A stretch of 64,000 nt of DNA from contig NC_092054.1 of assembly GCF_003086295.3 (NCBI RefSeq), forward strand, positions 55,901,546 through 55,965,545, given 5' to 3'. The notes beneath the pieces are model-generated. The model saw nothing but the letters and a program-made list of their open reading frames with translations, did no database searches and had not been told where the DNA came from. Every line of letters starts with the position of its first letter. Position 1 is the stretch's first letter. A program made the position numbers and the translations under genes. This document shows positions 12,387 through 24,585 of the stretch, piece by piece. The stretch comes from Arachis hypogaea. Its lineage: Eukaryota; Streptophyta; Magnoliopsida; Fabales; Fabaceae.

Positions 12387-14161
12387 ATGAGAAGGAATAA
12401 AGATAAAGGCATTCTTGTTGAAGCTGATCCTGAACCTGAAAGGACTCTGAAGAGGAAGCTAAGAGCAGCTAAAGCACAAAACTCTGAAGAGGACCTGACA
12501 GAAATTTTCGAAAAGGAAGCAGACAAAACAAACATGGCCGAACCTAACAACAATGGTAGAGATGCAAGGAAGATGCTTGGTGACTTCATTGCACCCTCTC
12601 CTGACTTCTGTGGAAGGAGCATCTCAATTCCTGCAATTGGAGCAAACAACTTTGAGCTTAAGCCTCAATTAGTTTCTCTAATACAGCAGAATTGAAAGTA
12701 TCATGGACTTCCATTGGAAGATCCTCATCAGTTTTTAGCTGAATTCTTATAAATCTGTGACATTGTTAAGACCCATGGGTTTGACCCTGAGGTCTACAGA
12801 CTTATGCTCTTCCCTTTTTCTATAAGAGACAGAGCTAGGACATGGTTGGACTCACAACCTAAAGAAAGCCTGAACTCTTGGGAAAAGCTGGTCAATGCTT
12901 TCTTGGCAAAGTTCTTTCTACCTCAAAAATTGAGTAAGCTTAGAGTGGAAGTCCAAACCTTCAGATAGAAGGTAGGCGAATCCCTCTATGAAGCTTGGGA
13001 AAGATACAAACAATTGATCAGAAGGTATCCTTCTGGCATGCTTTCAGAATGGAGCATCATATGCATTTTCTATGATGGTCTGTCTAAACTATCCAAGATG
13101 TCATTGGACAACTCTGCTGGTGGATCTCTTCATCTGAAGAAGACGCCTGAAGAAGCCCAGGAACTCATTGAAATGGTTGCAAATAACCAATTCATGTATA
13201 CTTCTGAAAGGAATCCTGTGAATAATGGGACAACTCAGAAGAAAGGAGTTCTTGAGATTGATACTCTGAATGCCATATTGGCTCAGAACAAAATATTGAC
13301 TTAGCAAGTCAATAAGATTTCTCAGAGTCTGTCTGGAATGCAAGCAGCAATAGGCAGTACTAAGGAAGCTTCCTCTGAAGGAGAAGCTTATGATCCTAAG
13401 AATCCTGCAATGGAAGAGGTGAATTACATGGGAGGACTCTATAGAAACACCTATAATCTTTCATGGAGAAATCATCCAAATCTCTCATAGAAGGATCAAC
13501 AGAAGCCTCAATAAGGTTTCAATAATAATAATGGTGGAAGAAATAGGTTTAGCAATAGCAAGCCTTTTCTATCATCTTCTCAGCAACAGACAGAGAATTC
13601 TGAGCAGAGTCTCTCTAGCTTAGCAACTATAGTCTCTGATCTATCCAAGACCACTCTTAGTTTCATGAATGAAGCACGGTCCTCCATTAGAAATATGGAG
13701 GCACAAGTGGGTCAGATGAGTAAGAGAATTACTGAAACTTCTCCTAGCACTCTCCCAAGCAATACAAAAGAAAATCCCAAGAGAGAGTGCAAGGCCATAA
13801 CCATGACCAACATGGCCAAACCTGGAGAGAGTGAGGAGGACGTGAGTCCCAGTGAGAAAAACCTCATGGATGTCCTCTGGACACAAGGGAGTTCCCCTTT
13901 GAGGAACCAAAGGAATCTGAGGCTCATACAAAGACCATAGAGATTCTATTAAACTTCCTTCTGCCATTCATGAGCTCTGATGAGTATTCTTCCTCTGAAG
14001 AGGATGAAGATATTACTGAAGAGCAAGTTGCTAAGTACCTTGGAGCAATCATGAAGCTAAATGCCAAGTTATTTGGTAATGAGACTTGGGAGGATAAACC
14101 TCCATTGCTCATCAATAAACTGAATGATCCGGTTCAACTGAAATTACCTCAGAAGAGATAG
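12387..14161 (+). pseudogene. gag: gag of element A, decayed
   Basis: It begins MRRNKDKG and follows the gag of element C almost codon for codon. The retrotransposon gag capsid region covers about residues 90-230 (the FFLPQKLSKLRVEVQTF block). The frame has at least six premature stops, including 12693-12695, 12750-12752, 12966-12968 and 13302-13304, then a one-base loss near 13866 that shifts the frame. The final piece has an acidic stretch (DEYSSSEEDEDITEEQ) and ends at a stop at 14159. No CCHC zinc knuckle is visible, as in element C. The start is chosen because element C has the equivalent ATG. Confidence 0.85.
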
Positions 14162-14674
14162 GATCTTGGCAAGTTCTCAATACCTTGTACCATAGGCATC
14201 ATAACCTTTGAGACGTTTCTGTGTGACCTATGGTCAAGTATAAACCTCATGCCCATCTCTGTAATGGAGAAACTAGGGATCCTTAAGGTGCAAGCTGCAA
14301 AAATCTCATTAGAGATGGCAGACAATTCAAGGAAACAGGCTTATGGACTTGTAGAGGATGTCTTGGTAAAGGTTGAAGGCCTTTACATCCCTGCTGACTT
14401 CATAATCCTAGACACTGGGAAGAACATGGATGAGTCCATTATCCTTGGCAGACCCTTCCTAGCCACAACAAAAGCTGTGATTGATGATGACAGAGGAGAG
14501 TTGATCCTTCAAGTGAATGAGGACTACCTTGTGTTTAAAGCTCAAGGATCTCCCTCTGTAACCATGGAGAGGAAGCATGAAAAGCTTCTCTCAATGCAGA
14601 GTCAAATAGAGTCTCCACATTCAAACTCTAAGTTTGGTGTTGGGAGGCCATCATCATGCTCTGAGTATCTGTGA
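14162..14674 (+). pseudogene. pro: Aspartic protease remnant of element A
   Basis: It stays in frame with the last gag piece, one stop codon away. The expected active-site motif D-[LT]-G-[SA] reads DLWSS, so the key Gly is replaced by Trp. The typical retropepsin C-terminal block IILGRPFLATTKAVID is present. The frame ends at 14674, shortly after the protease fold. No reverse transcriptase follows, unlike elements B and D; the next recognisable sequence is the conserved post-pol motif. Confidence 0.8.
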
Positions 14675-14704
14675 GGCTCCATGAGAGCCCACAGTCAAGC
14701 TATT

Positions 14705-14737
14705 GACATTAAAGAAGCGCTTGTTGGGAGGCAACCT
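14705..14737 (+). promoter_or_regulatory. Conserved motif after the gag-protease region (A)
   Basis: GACATTAAAGAAGCGCTTG followed by TTGGGAGGCAACC. The same motif occurs after the protease in C and after integrase in B and D (minus strand), so it marks the end of the gag-pol frame in all four elements. Its role is unknown; an RNA processing or translation signal is possible. Confidence 0.5.
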
Positions 14738-14889
14738 AATCTTTAATTATCTATGATAAATTTCTATTTTCTACTATTATTTTATGTTTTCTTTAGGTTG
14801 ATAATCATGTGAAGTCACAAAAACAACTGAAAACTCAAAAACAGAATAAAAAACAGCATTGAAAATAGCACACCTTGGAGGATGATCTT

Positions 14890-15085
14890 ACTGGCGTTTA
14901 AATGCCAGTAAGGGTAGCAAAATGGATGTTGAACGCCCAGTCTGGCACCATTCTGGGCGTTTAATGCCAGAAAAGGGCACCAGACTGGCGTTCAACGCCA
15001 GAAAAGGGCACAAAGTTGGCGTTTTAACGCCAGAAAGGAAAGAAAAGCTGGCGTTAAACGCCAGGATTGGCACTCCAAGGGGTGT
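14890..15085 (+). repeat. GGCGTTTAAACGCC-type palindrome cluster (A, spacer)
   Basis: About six diverged copies of TGGCGTTTAAACGCCA spaced 20-35 bases, often next to GGCAC or CTGGCACC. The block lies between protease and the env-position ORF; element C has the same block at about 52008-52185. Confidence 0.8.
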
Positions 15086-15391
15086 TTACACGCCAACATG
15101 GTGCAGGAATGAAAAATCCTTGATACCTCAGGATCTGTGGACCCCACAGGATCCCCACCTACCTCAACTCTCTCTCTCTCTCTTCTTCACACCTTCCCAT
15201 AACACTCTTCCCAAAATATCCCTCACCAATCACCTTCATTTCTCTTCACCAATCTCCTTCACCACTCTTCCCAATAGCAACCACCTCACAATTCAAATTC
15301 TTTCCCTCCCAAACCCAACCCCTAATACACGAACCACTCACACCTCTCCATCTCATCCATTCTCTTCTTCTTCTACTCCCTTCTTTCTTCT

Positions 15392-15411
15392 TTTGCTCGA
15401 GGATGAGCAAA
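15392..15411 (+). other. AGGA-loop hairpin before the env-position ORF (A)
   Basis: TTTGCTCG / AGGA / TGAGCAAA, an 8 bp stem with one G-T wobble. A polypurine-like word TAAGTTTGGTGT follows. Element C has the perfect version at 52555-52574. Confidence 0.6.
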
Positions 15412-15465
15412 CCTTCTAAGTTTGGTGTGGTAAAAGCGTTGCTTTTTGTTTTTTCATAACCATTA

Positions 15466-15897
15466 ATGGCACCTAAAACCGGAGAAACCTCTAGAAAGAG
15501 GAAAGGGAAGGCAATTGCTTCCAACTCCGAGTCATGGGAGATGGAGAGATTCATCTCAAAAGTCCATCACTAGAAAAGGATGGAGCAAATAAGAGAGCCC
15601 ACTTATGGACCTCAACAAGAGCATGAGGAAGTCCCTCATCAAGAAATTCCTGAGATGCCTCAAGGGATGTATTTTCCTCCACACAACTATTGGGAGCAAA
15701 TCAACACCTCCTTAGGAGATTTGAGTTCCAATATGGAGCAACTAAAAATGGAGCACCAAGAGCACTCCATTACTCTCCATGAAATTAAAGAGGATCAAAT
15801 AGCCATGAGGGAAGAACAACAAACTCAAGGAAGAGACAGAGAGGAGCTCAAGCATTCCATTGGATCTTCAAGAGGAAGAACTAGCCACCATCACTAA
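15466..15897 (+). pseudogene. Env-position ORF of element A, internally deleted
   Basis: Starts MAPKTGETSRKRKGK, matching the start in element C, and ends in the same GSSRGRTSHHH-type tail. About 725 bp of the middle is missing: the frame jumps from the SKVH block to KKRMEQ, and a TAG lies at the join. The ends of the lost piece in C both carry CATCA, which fits a short-homology deletion. The lost part contains the block resembling the putative plant transposon protein domain, so no functional product is expected. Confidence 0.75.
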
Positions 15898-16965
15898 GGT
15901 GGATCCATTCTTTAATTTCCTTGCTCTTTAATTTCTGTTTTTCGTTCCCTATGCTTTATGTCTTATTTATGTTTGTGTCTTTATTATATGATCATTAGTG
16001 TCTAATGTCTATGTCTTAAAGCTATGAATGTCCTATGAATCCATCACCTTTCTTAAATGAAAGATGTTTTAATCACAAAAGAACAAGAAGTACATGATTT
16101 CGAATTCTATCTTGAAATCAGGTTAATTATTTTGATGTGGTGGCAATACCTTTTGTTTTTTGAATGAATGCTTGAACAGTGCATATTTTTGAATTTGTTG
16201 TTTATGAATGTTAAAATTGTTGGCTCTTGAAAGAATGATGAAAAAGGAGAAATATTATTTGATAATCTGAAAAATCATATAATTGATTCTTGAAGCAAGA
16301 AAAAGCAGTGAAGAGCTTGCAGAAAAAATTGCAAAAAGAAAAAGAAAAAGAAAAAGAAAAAGCAAGCAGAAAAAGCCAATAGCCTTTTAAACCAAAAGGC
16401 AAGGGTAAAATAAAAAGGATCCAAGGCTTTGAGCATTAATGGATAGGAGGGCCCACAGGAATAAAATCCTGGCCTAAGCGGCTAAACTAAGTTGTCCCTA
16501 ACCATGTGCTTGTGGCGTGAAGGTGTCAAATGAAAAGCTTGAGACTGAGCGGTTAAAGTCGTGGTCCAAAGCAAAAAGAGTGTGCTTAAGAGCTCTGAAC
16601 ACCTCTAATTGGGGACTCTAGCAAAGCTGAGTCACAATCTAAAAAGGTTCACCCAATTATGTGTCTGTGGCATTTCTGTATCCGGTAGTAATACTGGAAA
16701 ACAAAATGCTTAGGGTTACGGCCAAGACTCATAAAGTAACTGTGTTCAAGAATCAACATACTAAACTAGGAGAATCAATAACACTATCTGAATTTTGAGT
16801 TCCTATAGAAGCCAATCATTCTGAACTTCAAAGGATAAAGTGAGACGCCAAAACTATTCAGAAGCAAAAAGCTAGGAGCCCCGCTCATCTAATTAAGACT
16901 GGTCTTCATAGATATTTTTGAAATTTATTGTATATTCTCTTCTTTTTATTATACTTTGTTTTTAG
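15898..16965 (+). other. 3' noncoding region of element A, highly conserved in C
   Basis: No gene. From about 16440 to 16900 the sequence matches 54320-54780 of element C with only scattered substitutions. It contains two similar words (AAGCGGCTAAAC and GAGCGGTTAAAG) about 80 bases apart and a short A/G-rich AAAAAG microsatellite near 16335-16365. Confidence 0.6.
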
Positions 16966-17004
16966 TTGCTTGGAGGGACAAGCAACAATTTAAGTTTGGT
17001 GTTG
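16966..17004 (+). promoter_or_regulatory. Hairpin and polypurine-like tract before the 3' LTR (A)
   Basis: TTGCTTG / GAGGGA / CAAGCAA (16966-16985) is followed by AATTTAAGTTTGGTGTTG directly against the LTR start at 17005. The tract is purine-biased but interrupted by T, weaker than the G-rich tracts of B and D. Confidence 0.6.
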
Positions 17005-18587
17005 TGATGAGCGGATAATTTATACGCTTTTTGGCATTGTTTTTAGGTAGTTTTCAGTATGTTTTAGTTACTTTTTATTATATTTTTATTAGTTTTTAAA
17101 TAAAAATCACATTTCTAGACTTTACTATGAGTTTGTGTATTTTTTTGTGATTTCAGGTATTTTCTGGCTGAAATTGAAGGACCTGAGCAAAAATCTGATT
17201 CAGAGGCTGAAAAAGGACTGCAGATGCTGTTGAATTCTGATCTCCCTGCACTCGAAATGGATTTTATGGAGCTACAGAAGCCCAATTGACGTGCTCTCAA
17301 TTGCGTTAGAAAGTAGACATCCTGGGCTTTTCAACAATATATAATAGTCCATACTTTGCCCGAGTCTTGATAACGCAAACTGGCGTTTAAACGCCAACTT
17401 TCTACCCTATTCTGGCGTTAAACACCAGAACTGGCATAAAAGCTGGAGTTAGACGCCCAAACTGGCACCAGAGTTGGCATTTAACTCCAAAAAAAGTCTC
17501 TACATGTGAAAGCTTTAATATTCAGCCCAAGCACACACCAAGTGGGCCCAGAAGTGGATTTCTGCATTAATTACTCATTTCTGTAAACCCTAGGCTACTA
17601 GTTCATTATAAATAGGACCTTTTACTATTGTATTTTCATCTCTGGAACACATTATGTAACTTTTACGTTCTGAGACCTCCATGAGAGGCTAGCCACTCGG
17701 CCATGTCTACCCTATTTTCACTTATGTATTTTCAACGGTGGAGTTTCTACACCCCATAGATTAAGGTTTAGAGCTCTGCTGTTCCTCATGAATTAATACA
17801 AAGTACTAATATTTTCTATTCAATTCAAGCTTATTCATATTCCAAGATATTCACGCACTCATCATCATTCTCACCTATGAACGCGTGCCTGACAACCAAC
17901 TCCGTTCTATCTGTAATAGCTTGAGTGCATATCTCTTAGGTTTCTAATTTAAGATTAGAACCTTCGTGGTATAGGCTAGAATTATTGGCGGCCATTCTTG
18001 AGATCCGGAAAGTCTAAACCTTGTCTGTGGTATTCCGAGTAGGATCTGGGATGGGATGGCTGTGACGAGCTTCAAACTCGCGAGTGTTGGGCGTAGTGAC
18101 AGATGCAAAAGGATCAATGGATCCTATTCCAATATGAGTGAGAACCGACAGATGATTTGCCGTGCGGTGACAGCGCATTTTGACCATTTTCACTTAGAGG
18201 ACGGACGGTAGCCATTGACAACGGTGATCCCCCAACATACAGCTTGCCATGGAAGGGAGTATGAATGATTGGATGAGGGCAATAGGAAAGCAGAGGTTCA
18301 GAAGGAACAAAGCATCTTCATACGCTTATCTGAAATCCCCTCAATGAATTACATAAGTGCTTCTATCTTATTTTCTGTTTTAATTATATTTTAATTATCA
18401 AAATCCCATAACCATTTGAATATGCCTGACTGAGATTTACATAAGATGACCATAGCTTGCTTCAAGTCGAAAATCTCCGTGGGATCGACCCTTACTCACG
18501 TAAGGTATTACTTGAACGACCCAGTGCACTTGCTGGTCAGCTGCACGGATTTGTGTGAAATGTGTGCGATCAGGATTCCGTGTACCA
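17005..18587 (+). repeat. 3' LTR of element A
   Basis: 1583 bp, TGATGAGCGG to GTACCA, followed by the TCTCT duplication. TATAAATAGG is at 17607-17616 and the palindrome cluster at about 17378-17490. It is shorter than the 5' LTR because of a gap of about 30 bases near 17850. Confidence 0.9.
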
Positions 18588-18592
18588 TCTCT

Positions 18593-18822
18593 CTACCACA
18601 CAATCAATCCATCCATTGAAAAATCAATGCAAATCTTCATGGACAAGTTATCTAAGGTATTCACATTCAAATCTAATCAAACAATATTATAGCTAAGCAA
18701 TTACAAAACAATGAAGAATTCAAAACCATATACAAAAAGGTAAAAAGGATAGATCTCACCATGGTGGGGTGTCTCCCACCTAGCACTTTTGTTTAATGTC
18801 CTTAAGTTGGACTTTCACTAGC
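18593..18822 (-). other. Element D interior with conserved post-pol motif and donor-like site
   Basis: No gene. On the minus strand the motif GACATTAAACAAAAGTGC...GGGAGACACCCCACC lies at 18760-18800, just after the integrase frame, and runs into CATGGTGAG (18755-18763), a good 5' splice-site shape. Element B has CATGGTAAG at the same place. Confidence 0.45.
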
Positions 18823-21063
18823 TCATTGCTCTTTGCCAAGAGGTGCATCTTCCAAAAGGAATACCTCAATCTCCTTATTGCTCTTCATTTGCTCACCATG
18901 ATACAACTTGAGACGGTGCCCATTGACCTTGAAGATATCCAGACTTGAGGGATGGCGCAAATGGTAAACCCCATAGGGTTCCGCTTTCTCTACTTGATAT
19001 GGGCCTTCCCATTTTGATCTTAGTTTTCCGGGCAACAATCTCAATCTAGAATTGTAAAGGAGGACTAGATCATCGGCTCTAAATTCTTTACCTCTTATGT
19101 CCTTATCATGCACGGCTTTCATCTTCTCCTTGTAAAGTCTAGAATTCTCATAAGCTTCAAGCCTCAAACATTCCAACTCCGTTAGTTGTAGCTTCCTCTC
19201 AACTCTGGCTCCACCCAAACTTGGATTGCACTCCTTGAAGGCCCAATATGCTTAGTGCTCTATCTCTACTGGTAAGTGGCAAGCTTTGCCATACACCAAC
19301 CGAAAGGGGCTCATGCCAATTGGCGTTTTGTATGCCGTTCGGTAGGCCCATAATGCATCGGTGAGTTTAGCACTCTAATCCTTCCTATTGAGTTTCACAA
19401 TTCTTTTCAAGATGCGTTTAATCTCCCGGTTAGAAACCTCGGCTTGGCCGTTTGTTTGTGGGTGGTAGGCCGTAGCTACTTTATACATGATGCCATATTT
19501 CTTCATTAGCCCTTCCATTCTCTTATTGCAAAAATGTGAACCTTGGTTGCTCACGATTGCTCGTGACGACTCAAATCTACAAATGATGTTATTCCTCACA
19601 AAGGAAAGGACCACATTAGCATCGTTCGTTCGGGTGGGTATCGCTTCCACCCATTTGGACACATAATCAACGGCAAGTAGAATGTAGAGAAAACCGTTAG
19701 AATTTGGGAATGGCCCCATGAAGCCGATTCCCTATACATCAAAGATCACACAAAATAGCATAGTTTGTTGGGGGATTTCATCCTTCTTGGAGATATTACC
19801 AAATCTAATACATTGAGAACAAGATTTATAAAAATGAGAAGAGTCCTTGAAAAGAGTTGGCCACCAAAATCCATAATCTAGGATTTTCCTTGCCGTTCTT
19901 TGAGGTCCAAAGTGGCCTCCTCCTTCAGAGGAGTGGCAAGCTTCCAAGATTGAGTGGAATTTGGTTTGTGGAATGCACCTCCGAATTACTTGATTTGCCC
20001 CACATCTCCAAAGGTATGGGTCATCCCACACATAGTATTTAGATTAACTTTTTAGCTTATCCCTTTGATGTTTGGAGAGATTAGGAGGGAAGGAGCGAGA
20101 TACCAAGTAATTGGCAATTGGTGCATATTAAGGAATGGTTTCTGAGATTGCATGCAAGTCCTCAAAGGGAAAAGAATCATTAATAGGAGTGGTATCGCCT
20201 TTGGTGTGTTCAAGGCGACTTAAGTGGTCTGCCACTAGGTTTTGTGTACCACTCCTCTCCTTAATTTCCAAATCAAATTCTTGCAACAATAAAACCCAGC
20301 TAATCAATCTCGGTTTGGATTTCTTCTTAGCCAACAAATACTTTAACGCCGCATGATCCGAGTAGACTACTACCTTTGAACCAAGTAGATATGCTCGGAA
20401 CTTGTCCAAGGCGAAAACTATTGCCAATAGTTCTTTTTCGGTGGTAGTGTAGTTGGATTGGGCTCTATTTAGTGTTTTTTATGCATAGGCTATGACATAT
20501 GGATTCTTATCCTCGCGTTGTGCTAACGCGGCTCCCACGGTAAAATTTGAAGCATCACACATTATTTCGAATGGCCGACTCCAATCTGGCCCTCGCACGA
20601 TGGGAGCTTGGGTCGATGCTACCTTGAGCTTGTCAAAAGCCTCCATGCATTCCTTACTCAGATCAAACTCAATGTCCTTTTGCAACAACCTTGATAGAGG
20701 CAACGTTAGCTTACTAAAGTCCTTTATGAATCTTCGATAAAATCCTGCATGTCCAAGGAAAGAACGAACTTCCCTCTCGGAAGAAGGGTAAGGCAAGATA
20801 GATATGACATTGATCTTGCCGATCCACGGAATACATCTTTGGAACAATATGTCACTTTGCCTAACCATGAAATGGCACTTCTCAAAATTCAAGACAAGGT
20901 TAGTTTTAGTACATCTTTCCAAAACTTTTTCAAGGTTATCCAAGCAATGATCAAAAGAATCACCATATACCGTGAAGTCATCCATGAATACCTCCATGTA
21001 TGGCTCTAGAAATCTGCAAATATGATCATCATGTACCTTTGGAAAGTTGCCGGTGCATTGCAT
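18823..21063 (-). pseudogene. pol: RT C-terminal part, RNase H and integrase of element D
   Basis: One reading frame runs from 21063 to 18823 with about six in-frame stops, including 20479, 20128, about 20041, 19732 and 19375. In order: the RT catalytic block FMDDF, a damaged stretch (about 20800-20850), RNase H ([23 protein letters not shown]), the integrase zinc-binding region, integrase core and C-terminal domain. In the integrase core the first catalytic Asp reads Gly (GIGFMGPF, after a stop) and the second reads Asn (VSNQGSHF), while the Glu region (GQAEVSNRE) remains. The element cannot encode a working integrase. Confidence 0.88.
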
Positions 21064-22820
21064 AAGCCGAATGGCATACGCTTATAGGCATAAGTTCCAA
21101 AAGGGCAAGTAAATGTTGTTTTTTCTTGGTTCTCTAGAGCAATGTGTATTTGGAAGTACCCCAAATAGCCATCTAGAAAGCAATAATAAGGTTTATCGGA
21201 TAATTGATCGAGCATTTGATCAATAAACGGAAGTGGAAAATGATCTTTTCTAGTGGCCGAGTTCAACCTTCGGTAGTCTATGCACACTCGCCAAGAGTTT
21301 TGCACCCGTGTTGCTATGAGCTCCCCGTTTTTCTTCTTGATTGTGGTTACCCCGGACTTCTTTGGCACAACTTGAATGGGACTCACCCATTTATTATCCG
21401 AAATAAGGTAGATGATGTCTGCCTCGAGTAACCGAGTTACCTCCTTCTTGACAACCTCAAAAATGGTAGGATTCAATCGTCTTTGAGGTTGTCTTACGGG
21501 TCTAGCCTCTTCTTCTAAAAAGATTTGGTGCTCGCACACTTGGGGACTTATCCCCACTAGATCTGCCAAGCTCCACCCTATTTTCCTTTTGTTCTTCCTC
21601 AAAACACATAGCAACTTCTCTTCTTGTTGAGGGTTTAGTTCCCTTGCTATAATCACCGGGAACTTGTGGGCTTCATCAAGGTATGAGTACTTTAGGTGGG
21701 GTGGTAGTGGCTTCAATTCTAGCTTTTGCTCTTGGCTTGTCACTTGAACTTCTTCACTTGGGTCTTCACTATTTTCTTCAATCATATGTTTCTCATCTAG
21801 CTTTGCATAATGCACTTCGGCCACAATGTTGTCAATTAAGTCACACCGAAATATGGAATGGTTCTCCGGTGGGTGCCTTATTTCTTCTTCTAAGCTAAAA
21901 CTTACAACTCTCCCATCTATCTCAAATGAGTAAGTTCCCGAATGAACATCCAACTTGAATCTAGAGGTCCTTAAAAACGGCCTCCCGAGTAGAATAGATG
22001 ATGTCCTTTTGGATTCACTTGGTGGCATCTCAATGATATGGAAATCAATTGGAAATATCAAACCCTTTATGTTGACCAACACATCTTTCGCAATACCTGT
22101 CACGGTTATTATGCTCTTGTCCGCCAAGACAAACCTAGCCGCCGACCGTTTCAACGGTGGGAGCTTCAATATATGATAAACGGAAAAAGGCATAATGTTA
22201 ACGCATGCACCGAGGTCACACATACAATCAATGAATTGGACTCCATCAATGACACAAGAGACTAAACAAGGGCCCGGATCAACACACTTTTCCAGAATGG
22301 CTCCCATCAAAGCCGAAATAGAACTCCCCAATGGAATGGTTTCTAACTCATGAATTCTATCTTTTTTCATACACAAGTCCTTAATAAATTTCACATATTT
22401 AAGCACTTGATGTATAGCATCAAAGAGAGGGATAGTTACCTCTACTTTATTGAACATTTCCACCATTTTTGGGTCAAGTTCTATACGCTTCTTAGCCTTC
22501 CTTGCCAATGTAGGAAATGGAATTGGTTGAGCTACTTCCTCTAAGACTTGCTCCTTTCTAGGGGCTTCACTCCTTGGTTGAGGGTCTTCTTCTTCAACTA
22601 CCACATGTGCTTCCTCCTCCTCTTCAATTTCTTCTATCTCAACCCCATCCTCCTCTTGAGCAACTATCATTGGGCTAGGTGCCTTTGAGCCCTTCTCTTT
22701 TAATTGAGTTCCGGACCTCAAGGTTATGGCGTTGATGCCTCTCTTGGGGTTAGGTAGAGGTTGAGAAGGTATAACACTAGATTTTGGAGCTTGAGGAGTG
22801 GAGGTAGAAGGTGGCTCCAT
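21006..22820 (-). pseudogene. pol: gag tail, protease and N-terminal RT of element D
   Basis: A 604-residue open frame. The first 100 residues are a Pro- and Glu-rich gag tail. Retropepsin follows, with an active site reading CDLGACVNIMP (about residues 205-215) and the C-terminal SILLGRPFL. The RT N-terminal half has RPVRQPQRRLNP, the template-grip region, FLDGYLGYFQ with the first catalytic Asp, and MPFGLCNAPATFQR. It ends at 21006 in a frameshift just before the FMDDF block, which continues in the frame at 21063. The longest open piece of this element. Confidence 0.9.
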
Positions 22821-24409
22821 GCGAGCAATGAGAGCTTGGAGGGTGGAAGTGAGGTTATTAAGACTTGAGTTGAGTGTATTTTGGAGTTCCTTTTGCCCTT
22901 GGAGTATGGATCGGAGTGTCTCATCTTGATTTGAGGAAGTGGAAGGATAGGTGATTTGTGGTGCTTGTGATTGGTTAGGTAGAAGTGGTTGTCTATTAGG
23001 TGGTATGTAGGTTTGGTAGTTCCTTCCTTGGTTAGGTTATTGATTTAGAGGGTTTTTGTGAGTAGTGGTTTTGTGGAGTGTTGTTGTTCCATCTTTGGTT
23101 ACCTCCATTGTCCCTTCCTCCTTATTGATAATTGTCCCGCCAACCTTGGTTGGAGCTATCCCTCCAACCTTGATTAGAGTTGTTACTCCCTTGGTTATAG
23201 TTGCCTCCTTGTTGGGTACCCTTGGTTGTAATTGCTCCCTTGTGAATGGTATCCTTGATTAGCGCGTTCATAGTAGGAGCGATCATAAAAGTTGTAGGTA
23301 GCCACTAGATTGTTATCTTCTTGGAGACTTGGATATTCATCCGTGTAGTGGGAGTAGCATGAGCAAATACCGCATACTTTTTGGGGGACTAATTGTTGGC
23401 TTTGTTGGTATTGAGGAGGGGGTGGAGGTTGTGGTTGATTCACTTGGAGTTGCTTTAGAAGAATTGTCATCTCACACAAGGTCTTGGTAAGAGAAGCGGT
23501 CTCACCACTAGAAGAGACTTCATTTACGGCCTTTGGGCGGTTGACTCTCCTTCTAGCGTGTTGAGTGGATTCGGCCAAGTCGGTAATGAGTTTCCATGCC
23601 TCCTTCGCCGTCCTATACTTTAACAAGGAACCGTTGCTTAAGACATCCAATAGATTCTTATCTTGTTCCCTCATGCCTTGGCACACATAGCTAAGCAATA
23701 CTTGAGTGTCAATCATGTGGTTGGGACATGAGTCAAGAAGTTTGCGAAACCGTTCCCAATATTCACATAGAGTTTCCATTTCACCTTGTACAATACAAGA
23801 GATTTCCTTCCTTAGCTTGTCCGTCATTTCTACGGGCATGAATTTATCAAGGAATTCTCTTCTAAGCAAGTTCCAATCAGAGACAACACCACTAGGTAAG
23901 GTATAAAACCACTCCTTGGCTCTTCCCTCAAGAGAGAAAGGGAAGGCAAACAACCATATGGCCACTTTATCGGATCTTTCCCGCCTAGTGGTTGAGCATA
24001 CACTATGAAAGTCCTTGAGGTGTCTAATTGGATCTTGTGCGGGAAGTCCATGAAAATTTGGTAGAAGATTGATGAGAGCGGTCTTGAGTTCAAAGTTTGC
24101 ATTCAAGTTTGGATGAAGCACATGAAGAGGTTGGAGAACAAAGTCTGGTGCACCCGCTTCCTTGAGAGTAACTCTCCTTGGAGCGGCCATTTCGTCAACA
24201 CCTAGATCAAAAGAAGAACTATTAGTAGTATCAACGGAAGAGTAATTAGTGCCTTTGTTAGATGACGGTGATATGGTTGGTGAATTGGTAAAAACCTTTT
24301 CACATTCCTCAAAGTCTAACCGCCTCCGAGCTTGCCTAATATGAAGCAAAGTTCTTTCAATTTTCGAATCAAATGGTGCTGAGCTCGGATTTGGTAGTGA
24401 ACGCGTCAT
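22821..24409 (-). pseudogene. gag: gag of element D
   Basis: Starts MTRSLPNPSS at 24409, 156 bases inside the primer binding site. The capsid region (LKDFHSVCSTTRR through EFLDKFMPVEMTDKLRKEI and YWERFRKLLDSCP) covers about residues 120-290. The zinc knuckle reads CGICSCYSHYTDEY: the last Cys is replaced by Tyr. The frame stops at 23195 and the stretch to 22821 is broken by further shifts (fragments in other frames, e.g. 22724-22924). The frame change before the protease segment means gag and pol are not joined. Confidence 0.85.
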
Positions 24410-24565
24410 ACAATGAAAGAGATAAGAAGCTTATGACATCAAGTGATAGTTAAGCAAAGACTAATTCTAACTACAATCAAACAAACAACCAATCAAGAAA
24501 AAAATGCAAGTATCCACATATTAACATATTTACACTAACTAATAGAATGGCACACATAAGCAAAC

Positions 24566-24582
24566 CCCCGGCAACGATGCCA
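24566..24582 (-). promoter_or_regulatory. Primer binding site of element D (tRNA-Asp type)
   Basis: Minus strand TGGCATCGTTGCCGGGG lies 3 bases from the LTR. It differs at two positions from the tRNA-Asp complement. Confidence 0.75.
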
Positions 24583-24585
24583 TTT

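Larger units (their letters stand above)
4388..18587 (+). mobile_element. Element A: non-autonomous Athila-like LTR retrotransposon lacking pol
   Basis: It is bounded by LTRs starting TGATGAGCGG and ending GTACCA, with the 5 bp duplication TCTCT at 4383-4387 and 18588-18592. Order: 5' LTR, primer binding site, leader (split by a CACTA transposon), gag, protease remnant, conserved post-protease motif, palindrome cluster, env-position ORF, conserved noncoding region, polypurine-like tract, 3' LTR. No reverse transcriptase, RNase H or integrase can be found. Sister element C lacks them at the same place, so the absence is a family trait. It resembles the peanut FIDEL/Feral group from memory; not tested. 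Confidence 0.85.

Noticed and set aside
16440..16600. tRNA-like or small RNA gene in the conserved noncoding block
   Set aside because: AGCGGTTAAAGTCG suggested a tRNA arm, but I could not build a cloverleaf or find A/B boxes at proper spacing.
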